NCBI GenBank assembly: GCA_023404705.1
Contig: JAEYAU010000129.1
Span: 1-40,304 of the forward strand
Direction of reading: 5' to 3'
Origin: Pseudomonadota bacterium
GTDB taxonomy: Bacteria > Pseudomonadota > Alphaproteobacteria > Rhizobiales > Xanthobacteraceae
DNA: 40,304 nt
The notes beneath the pieces are model-generated. The model worked only from the letters and a program-made list of their open reading frames with translations, was not told where the DNA came from and searched no databases. Position 1 is the stretch's first letter, and each line of letters begins with the position of its first letter. Below are positions 24,035 to 31,376 of this stretch, one piece after another. The position numbers and the translations under genes were made by a program.

Positions 24035-24523
24035 TCAGCGCAGGCAATACTCGCCGATGTCACGCGCCGCGAAGCGCGCGGCGCGCTCGAAGGCCTCGTC
24101 GGTGTCGCCACGATACGAGAAGGAGCGGTCGCAGGCGACCTTGCGTTCGGCGAGATCGTACATGGCGAGCTTCACGGTGCCGATCAGCGTGCTGATCTTG
24201 TGGAACTCGCCGATCAGCAGGAAGCGCGCCTGCGCTTTCTCGGCATGTGCGATCAAGGTCTCGACGCCGTTGTTGCGGGCGGAGCAGGGCTCGGCGCGGC
24301 AGGTGAGCGGCACGATCCTGAGCTGCGCCTGCCCGGCGAGCCGCTCACGCAGCGAGGTGTCGAACAGCTTCAGCCGCGCCGCATGCTCGGCGGTCTGGTC
24401 GCGCGGCTCACCCGAGGTGTCGCGGAAGTCGAACGCCGCGATCGCGAGCGGGGCAGGGGCCTGCGCATGCGCGGCCGGTCCGAGCAGCGCCATGAGGGCG
24501 AGCAATGCTGCCATGCTGCGCAT
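24035..24523 (-). CDS. Secreted DUF2380-family protein
   Basis: A 162-residue protein with a Sec signal (MRSMAALLALMALLGPAAHA). The mature part reads LAIAAFDFRDTSGEPRDQ, then CRAEPC, GVETLIAHAEKAQARFLLIGEFHKISTLIG and MYDLAERKVACDRSFSYRGDTDEAFERAARF. This matches a Rhizobiales periplasmic family of unknown function (DUF2380, from memory). Four cysteines could form two disulfides. It starts 3 bp after the clpS stop and is probably co-transcribed. Confidence 0.75.
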   Translation of the reverse strand: MRSMAALLALMALLGPAAHAQAPAPLAIAAFDFRDTSGEPRDQTAEHAARLKLFDTSLRERLAGQAQLRIVPLTCRAEPCSARNNGVETLIAHAEKAQARFLLIGEFHKISTLIGTVKLAMYDLAERKVACDRSFSYRGDTDEAFERAARFAARDIGEYCLR

Positions 24524-24526
24524 GCG

Positions 24527-24832
24527 CTATTCTTCCGGCTCGGTGGTGAACAGGAGCGGATAGCCCTTGCCGCGTGCCAAATCGGTGGCGCGCGTCGCCT
24601 TGGTCTCGGCCACGTCCTGGGTGAAGACCGCGACCACGCAGACGCCTTTCTGGTGCGCCGTGATCATCACGCGATAGGCCTGATCCTCGGTCATCCGGAA
24701 CTCGGCCTTGAGCACCTGCACGACGAACTCGCGCGGCGTATAGTCGTCGTTGACCAGGATGACCTTGTGCAGCTTCGGCCGCTGCGTCTCGACGCGCACC
24801 TTGGTGCGCGGCCTCGATGTGGTGTTGCTCAT
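24527..24832 (-). CDS. clpS: ATP-dependent Clp protease adaptor ClpS (ClpS2-like)
   Basis: ClpS delivers N-degron substrates to ClpA-ClpP. The 101-residue protein has the conserved core PKLHKVILVNDDYTPREFVVQVL, in which NDDYTP and the following residues shape the N-degron pocket. It then has MITAHQKGVCVVAVF and ends in LLFTTEPEE. The NDDYTPREFV and FTTEPEE details match the alphaproteobacterial ClpS2 paralogue better than ClpS1. No clpA lies next to it. The start is set at 24832 (MSNTTS) because an upstream frame to 25033 would overlap the ACAD-fold gene and adds nonconserved sequence. Confidence 0.93.
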   Translation of the reverse strand: MSNTTSRPRTKVRVETQRPKLHKVILVNDDYTPREFVVQVLKAEFRMTEDQAYRVMITAHQKGVCVVAVFTQDVAETKATRATDLARGKGYPLLFTTEPEE

Positions 24833-24926
24833 CGGAGAGGGGGCTCCGGCAAATGCGGCTCGCGATGTGATGGCTCTAGATAGTCTCGCATGTTCGCAGA
24901 TGCCAGTCCACGCGGGGTTACGCGCG

Positions 24927-26159
24927 TCACATGGTCGGATTGCCGTAGGCGCCGCCGAGCGCGTGCAGGCCGAAGGCGGCGCCCGCGATGTCGAAGTTGA
25001 ACGAAAAGTGCTGGTTGATGGCGAGCACGTCACGCAGGTGACGCTGCAGCGGATCGCGCATGTACAGTCCTTGCGCGCCGTAGCAGGACCACAGTGTCTC
25101 GACGGCCTCGCGCGCCTGACCGACCGCGAAAGCCGAATGCGCGCGAAAGCGCAGCCGGGTCGAAAGGTCCGGCGCCTCGTTGCGCGCGGCGAATGCCTGG
25201 AACGCGATCGCGGATTCGCGCAGCAGGTAACGCGCCGTATCGATCAGCACGCGGGCGCGCGCGAGCTTGATCTGGGCGGCCTGGAAGTCGGCGACGCGCG
25301 CGCCCGTATAGGTGCCGGCGCGCTTCGCCATGGAGGCGAGGAACAGCTCGTAGGCGCCCTCGGCGGCGCCGAGCGCGGCCGGCGCCAGCGGATGGCTCGA
25401 GGCCGCGACGATGGGAATGCGATAGAGCGGTCCCGGCGTCAGTGCCGCGCCGGGATGCTCGCGGCCGCCGCGGCACTTCGCGAGCGGCAACGCGCGGCGC
25501 TCGGGCACGAACAGCTCGCTTACTGAGATGTCCTTGCTGCCCGTGGCGCCCATGCCCATGGCGTCCCAGGTGTCGATGATCTCGTAGTCGGTCTTCGGCA
25601 CGAGACAGAGGCGCCAGTCGACGGGCTTGTCGTCGTCGAAGACCGTGACGGCGAGCATGTTCCAGTCGGAATTGTCGACGCCCGACGAGAAGGGCCAGCG
25701 GCCCGACACGACAAAGCCGCCGTCCGCCTTGCGGGCGCGGCCGGCCGCGAGCGCAATCGAGGATGCGATCAGCGCGTCGGGCGTTGCGTCCCACACCTCA
25801 TGTTGGGTCTCGGGATCGTAGTAGCCGAGGATCCAGTGGTGGCAGGCGAGATTGCCGACGTTCCACGCAGTCGAAGGGCAGCCGCGCGCGAGCTCAGCCG
25901 GGATGTCGACCACGGCGACGAAGTCGAGCTCCATGCCGCCGAAAGCCCTGGGCTGATGGAAGCGAAAGAGGCCAGCTTCGTGCAGCGCCTGCTCATTGGC
26001 GCGCAGCAGGCCGCGCGACTCCTCGGCCTCGCGCGCCCGCTCGCGCAGCAGCGGCACCAGCGCCCGGGCGCGGTGCATCGCCTCGTCATAGGTTACGTCA
26101 GAGAAATCGCGCCGCTCGCGCTGCGGCAGCGTGCCGACCGGATGTTTGGCGTCGTGCAT
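24927..26159 (-). CDS. Acyl-CoA-dehydrogenase-fold flavin monooxygenase (HsaA/HpaB-like)
   Basis: A 410-residue protein with the ACAD fold: N-terminal helical domain (ALHEAGLFRFHQPRAFGGMELDF), a beta domain (GGFVVSGRWPFSSGVDNSDW; DAMGMGATGSKDISVSELFVPE) and a type-2 C-terminal helical domain. The WPFSSG motif and the lack of the usual catalytic Glu pattern of true acyl-CoA dehydrogenases suggest a two-component hydroxylase such as HsaA, or a desulfurisation-type monooxygenase, using reduced flavin from a separate reductase. No reductase gene is adjacent. Start at 26159 (MHDAKHP). It is divergent from the XRE-cupin regulator, a likely control pairing. Confidence 0.83.
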   Translation of the reverse strand: MHDAKHPVGTLPQRERRDFSDVTYDEAMHRARALVPLLRERAREAEESRGLLRANEQALHEAGLFRFHQPRAFGGMELDFVAVVDIPAELARGCPSTAWNVGNLACHHWILGYYDPETQHEVWDATPDALIASSIALAAGRARKADGGFVVSGRWPFSSGVDNSDWNMLAVTVFDDDKPVDWRLCLVPKTDYEIIDTWDAMGMGATGSKDISVSELFVPERRALPLAKCRGGREHPGAALTPGPLYRIPIVAASSHPLAPAALGAAEGAYELFLASMAKRAGTYTGARVADFQAAQIKLARARVLIDTARYLLRESAIAFQAFAARNEAPDLSTRLRFRAHSAFAVGQAREAVETLWSCYGAQGLYMRDPLQRHLRDVLAINQHFSFNFDIAGAAFGLHALGGAYGNPTM

Positions 26160-26314
26160 GAGGGCTCCGTTCGCGACTAGCGTGACGCGGCAGGCGCGGG
26201 CGCGCAATGGCGGCCTGCTGGTCCCCAGCGGCTTGCCGAGCGGGTTCCAGGCCGGTACATCTCATCCGTCGAAAAGGACGATTGGTTCGGTTCTCGAAAC
26301 GCTGGGGCAAGGCA

Positions 26315-26929
26315 ATGAGCGAGCGCGACAGCAAGCGGTCCGAGATGGAGGCCGGTGCGCTCGCGCTCTCGGGTCATCTCGGCAAGACCATCCAGCGCCT
26401 GCGCAAGGCCTACAATCTGTCGCTCTCAGAGCTCGCCGAGCAGTCCGGCGTCGCCAAGTCGATCATCAGCCAGATCGAGCGCAACGAGACCAATCCGACG
26501 CTCGCCACCATCTGGCGTCTCTCGCAGGCGCTCGACGTCTCGATCGAGCGCGTGCTCGCCGCGGCCGACGAGGAGCCCTTCATCGAGACGCTGGATCGCG
26601 CCGCGACGCCGAGCCTCACCTCCGAGGACGGCAAGGTGCGGCTCGCGATCGTCGGCTGGATCAAGACCGTGGAATGGCTGCAGTGGTACGACGTGACCGC
26701 GGAGCCGGGCGGCGAGCTCGACTCTGAGGGCCATCAGCGCGGCTCGATCGAGTGCCTGTCAGTGACGGAGGGCACGCTCGAGGTCGAGGTCGCGGGCGTG
26801 ATCGAGCGCGTGGAGGCGGGCGGCACCGCGCGCTACCGCTGCGACCGGCGCCACACGATCCGCAATGTGGGCGACACGCCGGCGCGCGCCGTCATGGTGT
26901 GCATCCTGAAGGCGGCCGTGATGGAGTAA
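26315..26929 (+). CDS. XRE-family regulator with C-terminal cupin domain
   Basis: A 204-residue regulator. The helix-turn-helix (about residues 20-75) reads IQRLRKAYNLSLSELAEQSGVAKSIISQIERNETNP, a strong match to XRE/SinR-type domains. The C-terminal cupin_2 barrel (about 115-200) holds RGSIECLSVTEGTLEVEVAG and RYRCDRRHTIRNVGDTPARAVMV. Family members (PuuR-like) respond to small metabolites and control nearby catabolic genes. The divergent flavin monooxygenase is the obvious candidate target. ATG at 26315 opens the conserved frame. Confidence 0.9.
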   Translation: MSERDSKRSEMEAGALALSGHLGKTIQRLRKAYNLSLSELAEQSGVAKSIISQIERNETNPTLATIWRLSQALDVSIERVLAAADEEPFIETLDRAATPSLTSEDGKVRLAIVGWIKTVEWLQWYDVTAEPGGELDSEGHQRGSIECLSVTEGTLEVEVAGVIERVEAGGTARYRCDRRHTIRNVGDTPARAVMVCILKAAVME

Positions 26930-26945
26930 CCGGCGCCGCCCGGGC

Positions 26946-27004
26946 CGTTCATCCTTCGAGGTTCGCGCTCGTCGCTTTCGCGACGAGCCCTCGCACCTCA
27001 GGAT
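26946..27004. repeat. Palindromic intergenic repeat, copy A
   Basis: Arms GTTCATCCTTCGAGGT (from 26948) and ACCTCAGGATGACGG (to 27010) flank a hairpin GCTCGTCGC-TTTC-GCGACGAGC that is perfect over 9 bp. It resembles copy B directly downstream and the element at 19-60. Confidence 0.6.
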
Positions 27005-27057
27005 GACGGATTGAGGGATAGCGCTTGCTGGGGCGCAGCTATTCGCAACGTCGATCC

Positions 27058-27175
27058 CGTCATCCTGAGGTGCTCGGCCACATCCATGTCGGGCTTGCCC
27101 GACATAACCATTCATTTGATGCGCAAGTCGGCTACAGCCGACTTGCGCGTGGCCGAGCCTCGAAGGATGAACGGC
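27058..27175. repeat. Palindromic intergenic repeat, copy B, with nested hairpins
   Basis: The outer arms GTCATCCTGAGGTGCTCGGCCA and TGGCCGAGCCTCGAAGGATGA pair imperfectly. Inside are TGTCGGGC-TT-GCCCGACA and a perfect 13-bp dyad, GCGCAAGTCGGCT with AGCCGACTTGCGC (27121-27148, 2-bp loop). The element ends 15 bp before the stop of the FAH-family gene and may stop transcription from both sides. Confidence 0.7.
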
Positions 27176-27190
27176 CCCAGCGTTGCCGCG

Positions 27191-28042
27191 CTACATCTTG
27201 AAGCGCACCACCTTCTGCTTCTGCTCGCCCAGACCTTCGATGCCGAGGTGGATCTGGTCGCCAGGCTTGAGGTAGACCGGCTCGGGCTTCATGCCGAGGC
27301 CGACGCCGGGCGGTGTGCCGGTGGTGATGATGTCGCCGGGCTCCATGACGAAGAACTGCGAGCAATACCAGACGAGGTGCGCGACGCCGAAGATCATGGT
27401 CTTGGTCGAGCCGTTCTGACGCTTCTCGCCGTTCACGTTGAGGAACATGGAGAGGCGCTGCACATTCTCGATCTCGTCCCGGGTGACGAGCCAGGGGCCG
27501 ATCGGGCCGAAGGTCTCGGAGCCCTTGCCCTTGGTCCACTGGCCGTGGCGCTCCATCTGGAAGTGGCGCTCCGACACGTCGTTGACGACGCAGTAGCCGG
27601 CGACCGCGTCCATCGCGTCCTTCTTCGAGAGATAGCGGGCGCGCGAGCCGATCACGACGCCGAGCTCGACCTCCCAGTCGAGCTTCTTGGAGCCCTTCGG
27701 CACCATGACGTCGTCGTTCGGGCCGACGATGCAGGAGGGCGCCTTCTCGAAGATGATCGGCTCCTGCGGGATCGCTTGGCCGGCTTCCGCGGCGTGGTCC
27801 GCGTAGTTCAGGCCGATGGCGATGAAGTGCCGCGTGCCGCCGACGCAGGGGCCGAGCCGCGCGCCGCTCTTCACCAGCGGCAGCTTGTCGATGCCGGCCT
27901 TGCGGATCTTGGCGAGGCCCTTGGGACCGATCGCTTCGCCCGCGATGTCCGGCACGACGCCCGAGAGGTCGCGGATCCGGCCCTTGTCATCGATGATTCC
28001 GGGCTTCTCGCGGCCGGGCGCGCCATAACGGACGAGCTTCAT
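27191..28042 (-). CDS. Fumarylacetoacetate hydrolase-family protein
   Basis: A 283-residue FAH-fold enzyme. The metal site is visible as WEVELGVVIG (Glu-x-Glu) plus Asp in VVNDVSERHFQME. Other family marks are IGLNYADHAAE, FEKAPSCIVGP and GDIITTGTPPGVGLG. Members cleave C-C bonds of acylpyruvates, or hydrate/isomerise aromatic meta-cleavage products, sugar-acid intermediates and oxaloacetate. The exact substrate is not readable. Start at 28042 is followed by MKLVRYG, and CAGGGGA serves as ribosome site. It lies 104 bp downstream of an SDR gene on the same strand, a pairing seen in sugar-acid catabolism. Confidence 0.9.
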   Translation of the reverse strand: MKLVRYGAPGREKPGIIDDKGRIRDLSGVVPDIAGEAIGPKGLAKIRKAGIDKLPLVKSGARLGPCVGGTRHFIAIGLNYADHAAEAGQAIPQEPIIFEKAPSCIVGPNDDVMVPKGSKKLDWEVELGVVIGSRARYLSKKDAMDAVAGYCVVNDVSERHFQMERHGQWTKGKGSETFGPIGPWLVTRDEIENVQRLSMFLNVNGEKRQNGSTKTMIFGVAHLVWYCSQFFVMEPGDIITTGTPPGVGLGMKPEPVYLKPGDQIHLGIEGLGEQKQKVVRFKM

Positions 28043-28146
28043 GAGGGTCCCCTGCGTCGATTTTGGTTGTGAGATGTTGTGATCGGATGGGTCGCAGATA
28101 TTGCGTCGGCGCGCCGCGAGCGGCAAGCGCCGATTCAGGACGGAGC

Positions 28147-28926
28147 TCAGAACGCCCCCGGAAACACGCCGCCGTCGAGCAGGACGTTCTGGCCCGTGAT
28201 GTAGCCCGCATGAGTGGAGCACAGGAAGGCGCAGGTGGCGCCGAACTCGTCGGCTTCGCCGAAGCGGCCGGCCGGCACGGTGGCGATGCGCCGTTTTTTC
28301 GCGGTCTCGAAGTCGACGCCTTGTTTCTTGGCGTTCGCCTCGATGTTCGAGCGCAGGCGATCGGTGTCGAAGGTGCCGGGCAGCAGGAAGTTGATCGTCA
28401 CGTTATCGGCCGCGGTGGCGCGAGCGACGCCGGCGAGAAAGGCCGTGAGGCCCGCACGCGCACCGGAGGAGAGGTCGAGGCCAGCGAGCGGCATCTTCAC
28501 GCTGCCCGACGTGATGTTGACGATGCGGCCGAACTTGCGCGCGCGCATCGGCTCGATCACCTGCTGGATCAGCTCGATCGGGCCGACCATGTTGGCGATG
28601 ACACCGTTGAGCATGGCGTTGCGGTCGAGCTCGCGAAAATCCTTGAAGGGCGGACCTGCTGCATTGTTCACCAGGATGTCCGGCTCGGGGCAGGCCGCGA
28701 GCAGCGTCTTCTGTCCCTCGGGGGTCGTCACGTCGGCCACGACCGGGATCACCTTCGCGCCGGTCGCCTTCGCGATCTCGGCCGCGGTCTCGTCGGTGCG
28801 CGCCTTGTCGCGGCCGTTGACGACGACCTCGCAGCCCGCTTCGGCGAGCCGGAACGCGCAGGCGCGGCCGAGGCCGCGGCTCGAGGCGCAGACGATGGCC
28901 TTGCGGCCCGCGATACCGAGATCCAT
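28147..28926 (-). CDS. Atypical SDR-family protein lacking the usual Tyr/Lys
   Basis: A 259-residue Rossmann SDR. The nucleotide loop reads CASSRGLGRACA in place of TGxxxGIG. VNNAAGPP and the C-terminal YITGQNVLLDGGVFPGAF are normal. In the active-site segment ITSGSVKMPLAGLDLSSGARAGL, the Tyr and Lys of YxxxK are replaced by Ser and Arg. A known SDR subgroup has a similar LSNxxRxG pattern, so this looks like a subfamily trait and not damage. Reaction unknown. It is upstream of the FAH-family gene on the same strand. Confidence 0.85.
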   Translation of the reverse strand: MDLGIAGRKAIVCASSRGLGRACAFRLAEAGCEVVVNGRDKARTDETAAEIAKATGAKVIPVVADVTTPEGQKTLLAACPEPDILVNNAAGPPFKDFRELDRNAMLNGVIANMVGPIELIQQVIEPMRARKFGRIVNITSGSVKMPLAGLDLSSGARAGLTAFLAGVARATAADNVTINFLLPGTFDTDRLRSNIEANAKKQGVDFETAKKRRIATVPAGRFGEADEFGATCAFLCSTHAGYITGQNVLLDGGVFPGAF

Positions 28927-29036
28927 GAGGTCCTCCTTGTCAGTGTGAGAGCGTTAGCGCGGCGCGCGCGCTCATGCCACCGGCTGTCTGGCCCATCCGT
29001 TCATTCTCGTACCCTGCCCATTGCGGCTGTGGAGAA

Positions 29037-29061
29037 GTTATGTCAGCATTACTGTCCTAAC
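29037..29061. promoter_or_regulatory. Imperfect inverted repeat before lysE-type gene
   Basis: GTTATGTCAG-CATTA-CTGTCCTAAC pairs at 8 of 10 positions and ends 15 bp before the exporter ATG. It is in an AT-richer stretch than its surroundings, as expected for a promoter or operator. No regulator is adjacent. Confidence 0.35.
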
Positions 29062-29076
29062 GGCTGGCCGGCACTC

Positions 29077-29670
29077 ATGCGCGACATGCTGCTTCCGCTG
29101 ATCCTGTTCGCGGCTGTGGGCTCGCTCACGCCGGGGCCGAACAATCTGATGGTCACGGCCTCAGGCACCGCGTTCGGCTTCGGCCGCACGATGCCGCATC
29201 TGTTCGGCGTCACCATCGGGTTCGGCGTGATGGTGCTCGCCTTCGGCTTCGGCCTTGCCGAGATCTTCCGCGCCTTCCCCGACTTCCATTGGTGGCTGCG
29301 CATCCTGGGCGCGGCCTATTTGCTCTATCTCGCGGTGCGCATCGCGCGCGCGGGCGATCCGGGCGCGGCTGAGACGGCGCGGCGTCCGCTCACCTTCATC
29401 GAGGCGGCGCTGTTTCAGTGGGTCAATCCGAAAGCCTGGACGCTCGCGCTCGGCGTCGTGACGGCCTTCACGACCATCGGCGGCAATCTCAGCTTCGAGC
29501 TCGCCGTGATCGCGGGCGTGTTCATGCTGATCACGTTTCCATCGCTCGCGGTCTGGTGCCTGTTCGGCGTGGCGATCCGGCAGTTCCTCGCCTCGCCGCG
29601 CGCTCTGCGTATCACGAATCTCGTCATGGCGGCGCTGGTCGCGCTCTCGGTGGTGATGCTGTTCGTCTAG
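29077..29670 (+). CDS. LysE/RhtB-family amino acid exporter
   Basis: A 197-residue inner-membrane protein with about six hydrophobic segments. The N-terminal signature LFAAVGSLTPGPNNLMVTASGTAFG is the classic LysE PGPN motif. Later marks are LGAAYLLYLAVRI and FIEAALFQWVNPKAWTLALG, including the conserved QxxNPK. Family members export amino acids such as threonine, homoserine or cysteine/O-acetylserine; the specific one cannot be told here. ATG at 29077 is immediately before the first helix. Confidence 0.92.
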   Translation: MRDMLLPLILFAAVGSLTPGPNNLMVTASGTAFGFGRTMPHLFGVTIGFGVMVLAFGFGLAEIFRAFPDFHWWLRILGAAYLLYLAVRIARAGDPGAAETARRPLTFIEAALFQWVNPKAWTLALGVVTAFTTIGGNLSFELAVIAGVFMLITFPSLAVWCLFGVAIRQFLASPRALRITNLVMAALVALSVVMLFV

Positions 29671-29732
29671 AAGGCTTGGTTCCGCGGCTGCATGTCCCTT
29701 GTCCCGCGTCGCGCGCGGCAGTACGGTCCGGC

Positions 29733-30716
29733 ATGGCCACAGACAACTCGCTTCCCACCGCCGCGGACGTGGAACAGGCGGCGCGCCGGCTCGCCGGCGT
29801 CGCGCTGCACACGCCGCTGATCTCGTCGCCGGTGCTCGATGCGCTCACCGGCGGACACGTGTTCCTCAAGGCCGAGACCCTGCAGCGGACCGGCTCGTTC
29901 AAGTTCCGCGGCGCCTACAACAAGATTTCGGCACTGCCGCCGGAGGCGCGCAAGGGCGGCGTGGTCGCCTTTTCGTCCGGCAATCACGCGCAGGGCGTCG
30001 CCGCGGCCGCGAAGCTGTGCGAGATGCCGGCCGTGATCGTGATGCCGCGCGATGCGCCGCGGCCCAAGCGCGAGCGCACCGCCGCGCTCGGCGCCGAAGT
30101 GGTGCTCTACGACCGCGAGAAGGAGGACCGCGAGGCGATCGCGCGACGGATCGCGGAAGAACGCAGCGCCGTGCTGGTGCCGCCCTACGACGATCCCTTC
30201 ATCATCGCGGGGCAGGGCACGGCCGGCCGCGAGATCATCGAGGATCTCGGCCGCGAGGGTCTCACGCCGGATGTCGTGGTGGTCAATGCCTCGGGCGGCG
30301 GCCTGACGGCGGGTGTCGCGCTCGCCGTGAAGGCCGGCGCGCCCGACGCGCGGCTCTACACGGCGGAGCCGCAGGGCTTCGACGATCACGCCCGTTCGTT
30401 CCGCTCCGGCAAGCGCGAGAGCAACGAGAACATGTCGGGCTCGATCTGCGACGCGCTGATGTCGCCGATGCCGGGACGACTGACCTTCGAGATCAACCGC
30501 GCGCTGGTGGGCGAGGGCCTCGCGGTGAGCGACGAGGAAGTCGCGCGCGCGGTCGCCTTCGCATTCCGCGAGCTCAAGCTGGTGGTGGAGCCCGGCGGCG
30601 CGGTCTCGCTCGCGGCGCTGCTCGCCGGCAAGCTCGACGTGCGCGGCAAGGTGGTTGCGGCCGTGCTGTCCGGCGGCAATGTCGATCCCGAGCTCTTCTA
30701 CAAGCTGGTCGCCTGA
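29733..30716 (+). CDS. PLP-dependent threonine/serine dehydratase family enzyme
   Basis: A 327-residue fold-type II PLP enzyme. Lys57 in RTGSFKFRGA forms the Schiff base. FSSGNHAQGVA binds the substrate carboxylate, and the phosphate loop SGGGLTAGVALA is intact. There is no C-terminal ACT regulatory domain, so it is not biosynthetic IlvA. Catabolic threonine ammonia-lyase, serine racemase/dehydratase and 3-hydroxyaspartate ammonia-lyase are the candidates. ATG at 29733 opens directly before the family's first helix. It lies 62 bp after the LysE exporter, and the HAD gene follows. Confidence 0.9.
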   Translation: MATDNSLPTAADVEQAARRLAGVALHTPLISSPVLDALTGGHVFLKAETLQRTGSFKFRGAYNKISALPPEARKGGVVAFSSGNHAQGVAAAAKLCEMPAVIVMPRDAPRPKRERTAALGAEVVLYDREKEDREAIARRIAEERSAVLVPPYDDPFIIAGQGTAGREIIEDLGREGLTPDVVVVNASGGGLTAGVALAVKAGAPDARLYTAEPQGFDDHARSFRSGKRESNENMSGSICDALMSPMPGRLTFEINRALVGEGLAVSDEEVARAVAFAFRELKLVVEPGGAVSLAALLAGKLDVRGKVVAAVLSGGNVDPELFYKLVA

Positions 30717-30740
30717 CCTTTTGTGGATGTGGTCAGGCGC

Positions 30741-31373
30741 GTGACGTATCAACTGGTCATCTTCGACTTCGACGGCACGCTCGCAGACAGCTTTCCCTGG
30801 TTCCTGAGCATCGTGAACTCGGTCGCGGAGAAGTACCGCTTCCGCAAGATCGCGGCCGACGAGGTCGATGCGATGCGCGCGCTCGGCGCGCGCGAGATCG
30901 TCAAGAGCTTCGGCGTGCCGACCTGGAAGCTGCCCTTCATCGCGCGGCATATGCGCAAGCTGAAGGCGCAGCACCAGGGCGAGATCAAGCTGTTTCCGGG
31001 CGTCGATCGCATGCTGCGCGACCTCAAGGCGCAAGGGCTCACACTGGCGATCGTCACCTCGGACGCCGAGCACAATGTGCGCGCCACGTTGGGCGAGGCG
31101 AATGCCGCCCGCATCGACGTGTTCGCCTGCGGCGCGTCACTGTTCGGCAAGGCCTCGAAATTCCGCAGCGTGCTGAAGCGCACCGGCATCCCGCCCGAGA
31201 AGGCGCTCACGATCGGCGACGAGATGCGCGATGCGGTGGCTGCCGCGGAAGCCGGCATTCCGTTCGGCGCAGTCGCGTGGGGTTATGCGGCGGCCGATGC
31301 GCTTGCCGGCACGCAGCCGGCCGAGATGTTCGGCGCGATGGACGAGATCGCCGAGAAGCTCGCGCGCGCGTGA
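30741..31373 (+). CDS. HAD-superfamily phosphatase (phosphoglycolate phosphatase-like)
   Basis: A 210-residue HAD hydrolase. Motif I is VIFDFDGTLADS (nucleophile Asp and acid/base Asp), motif II VTSDA, motif III the Lys in FGKASKF, and motif IV TIGDEMRDAVAAAEAG. The helical cap inserted after motif I (about residues 18-85) resembles Gph-type enzymes. The start is uncertain: GTG at 30741 puts MTYQLVIFDFDG at the N-terminus as usual for the family, while a GTG at 30723 adds six residues. Substrate unknown. It converges on the CheZ-like gene with a 3-bp gap. Confidence 0.88.
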   Translation: MTYQLVIFDFDGTLADSFPWFLSIVNSVAEKYRFRKIAADEVDAMRALGAREIVKSFGVPTWKLPFIARHMRKLKAQHQGEIKLFPGVDRMLRDLKAQGLTLAIVTSDAEHNVRATLGEANAARIDVFACGASLFGKASKFRSVLKRTGIPPEKALTIGDEMRDAVAAAEAGIPFGAVAWGYAAADALAGTQPAEMFGAMDEIAEKLARA

Positions 31374-31376
31374 AAC

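Noticed and set aside
24833..25033. N-terminal extension of clpS to 25033
   Set aside because: It would overlap the flavin monooxygenase gene and adds Ser/Thr/Arg-rich, nonconserved residues; ClpS2 proteins start near 24832.
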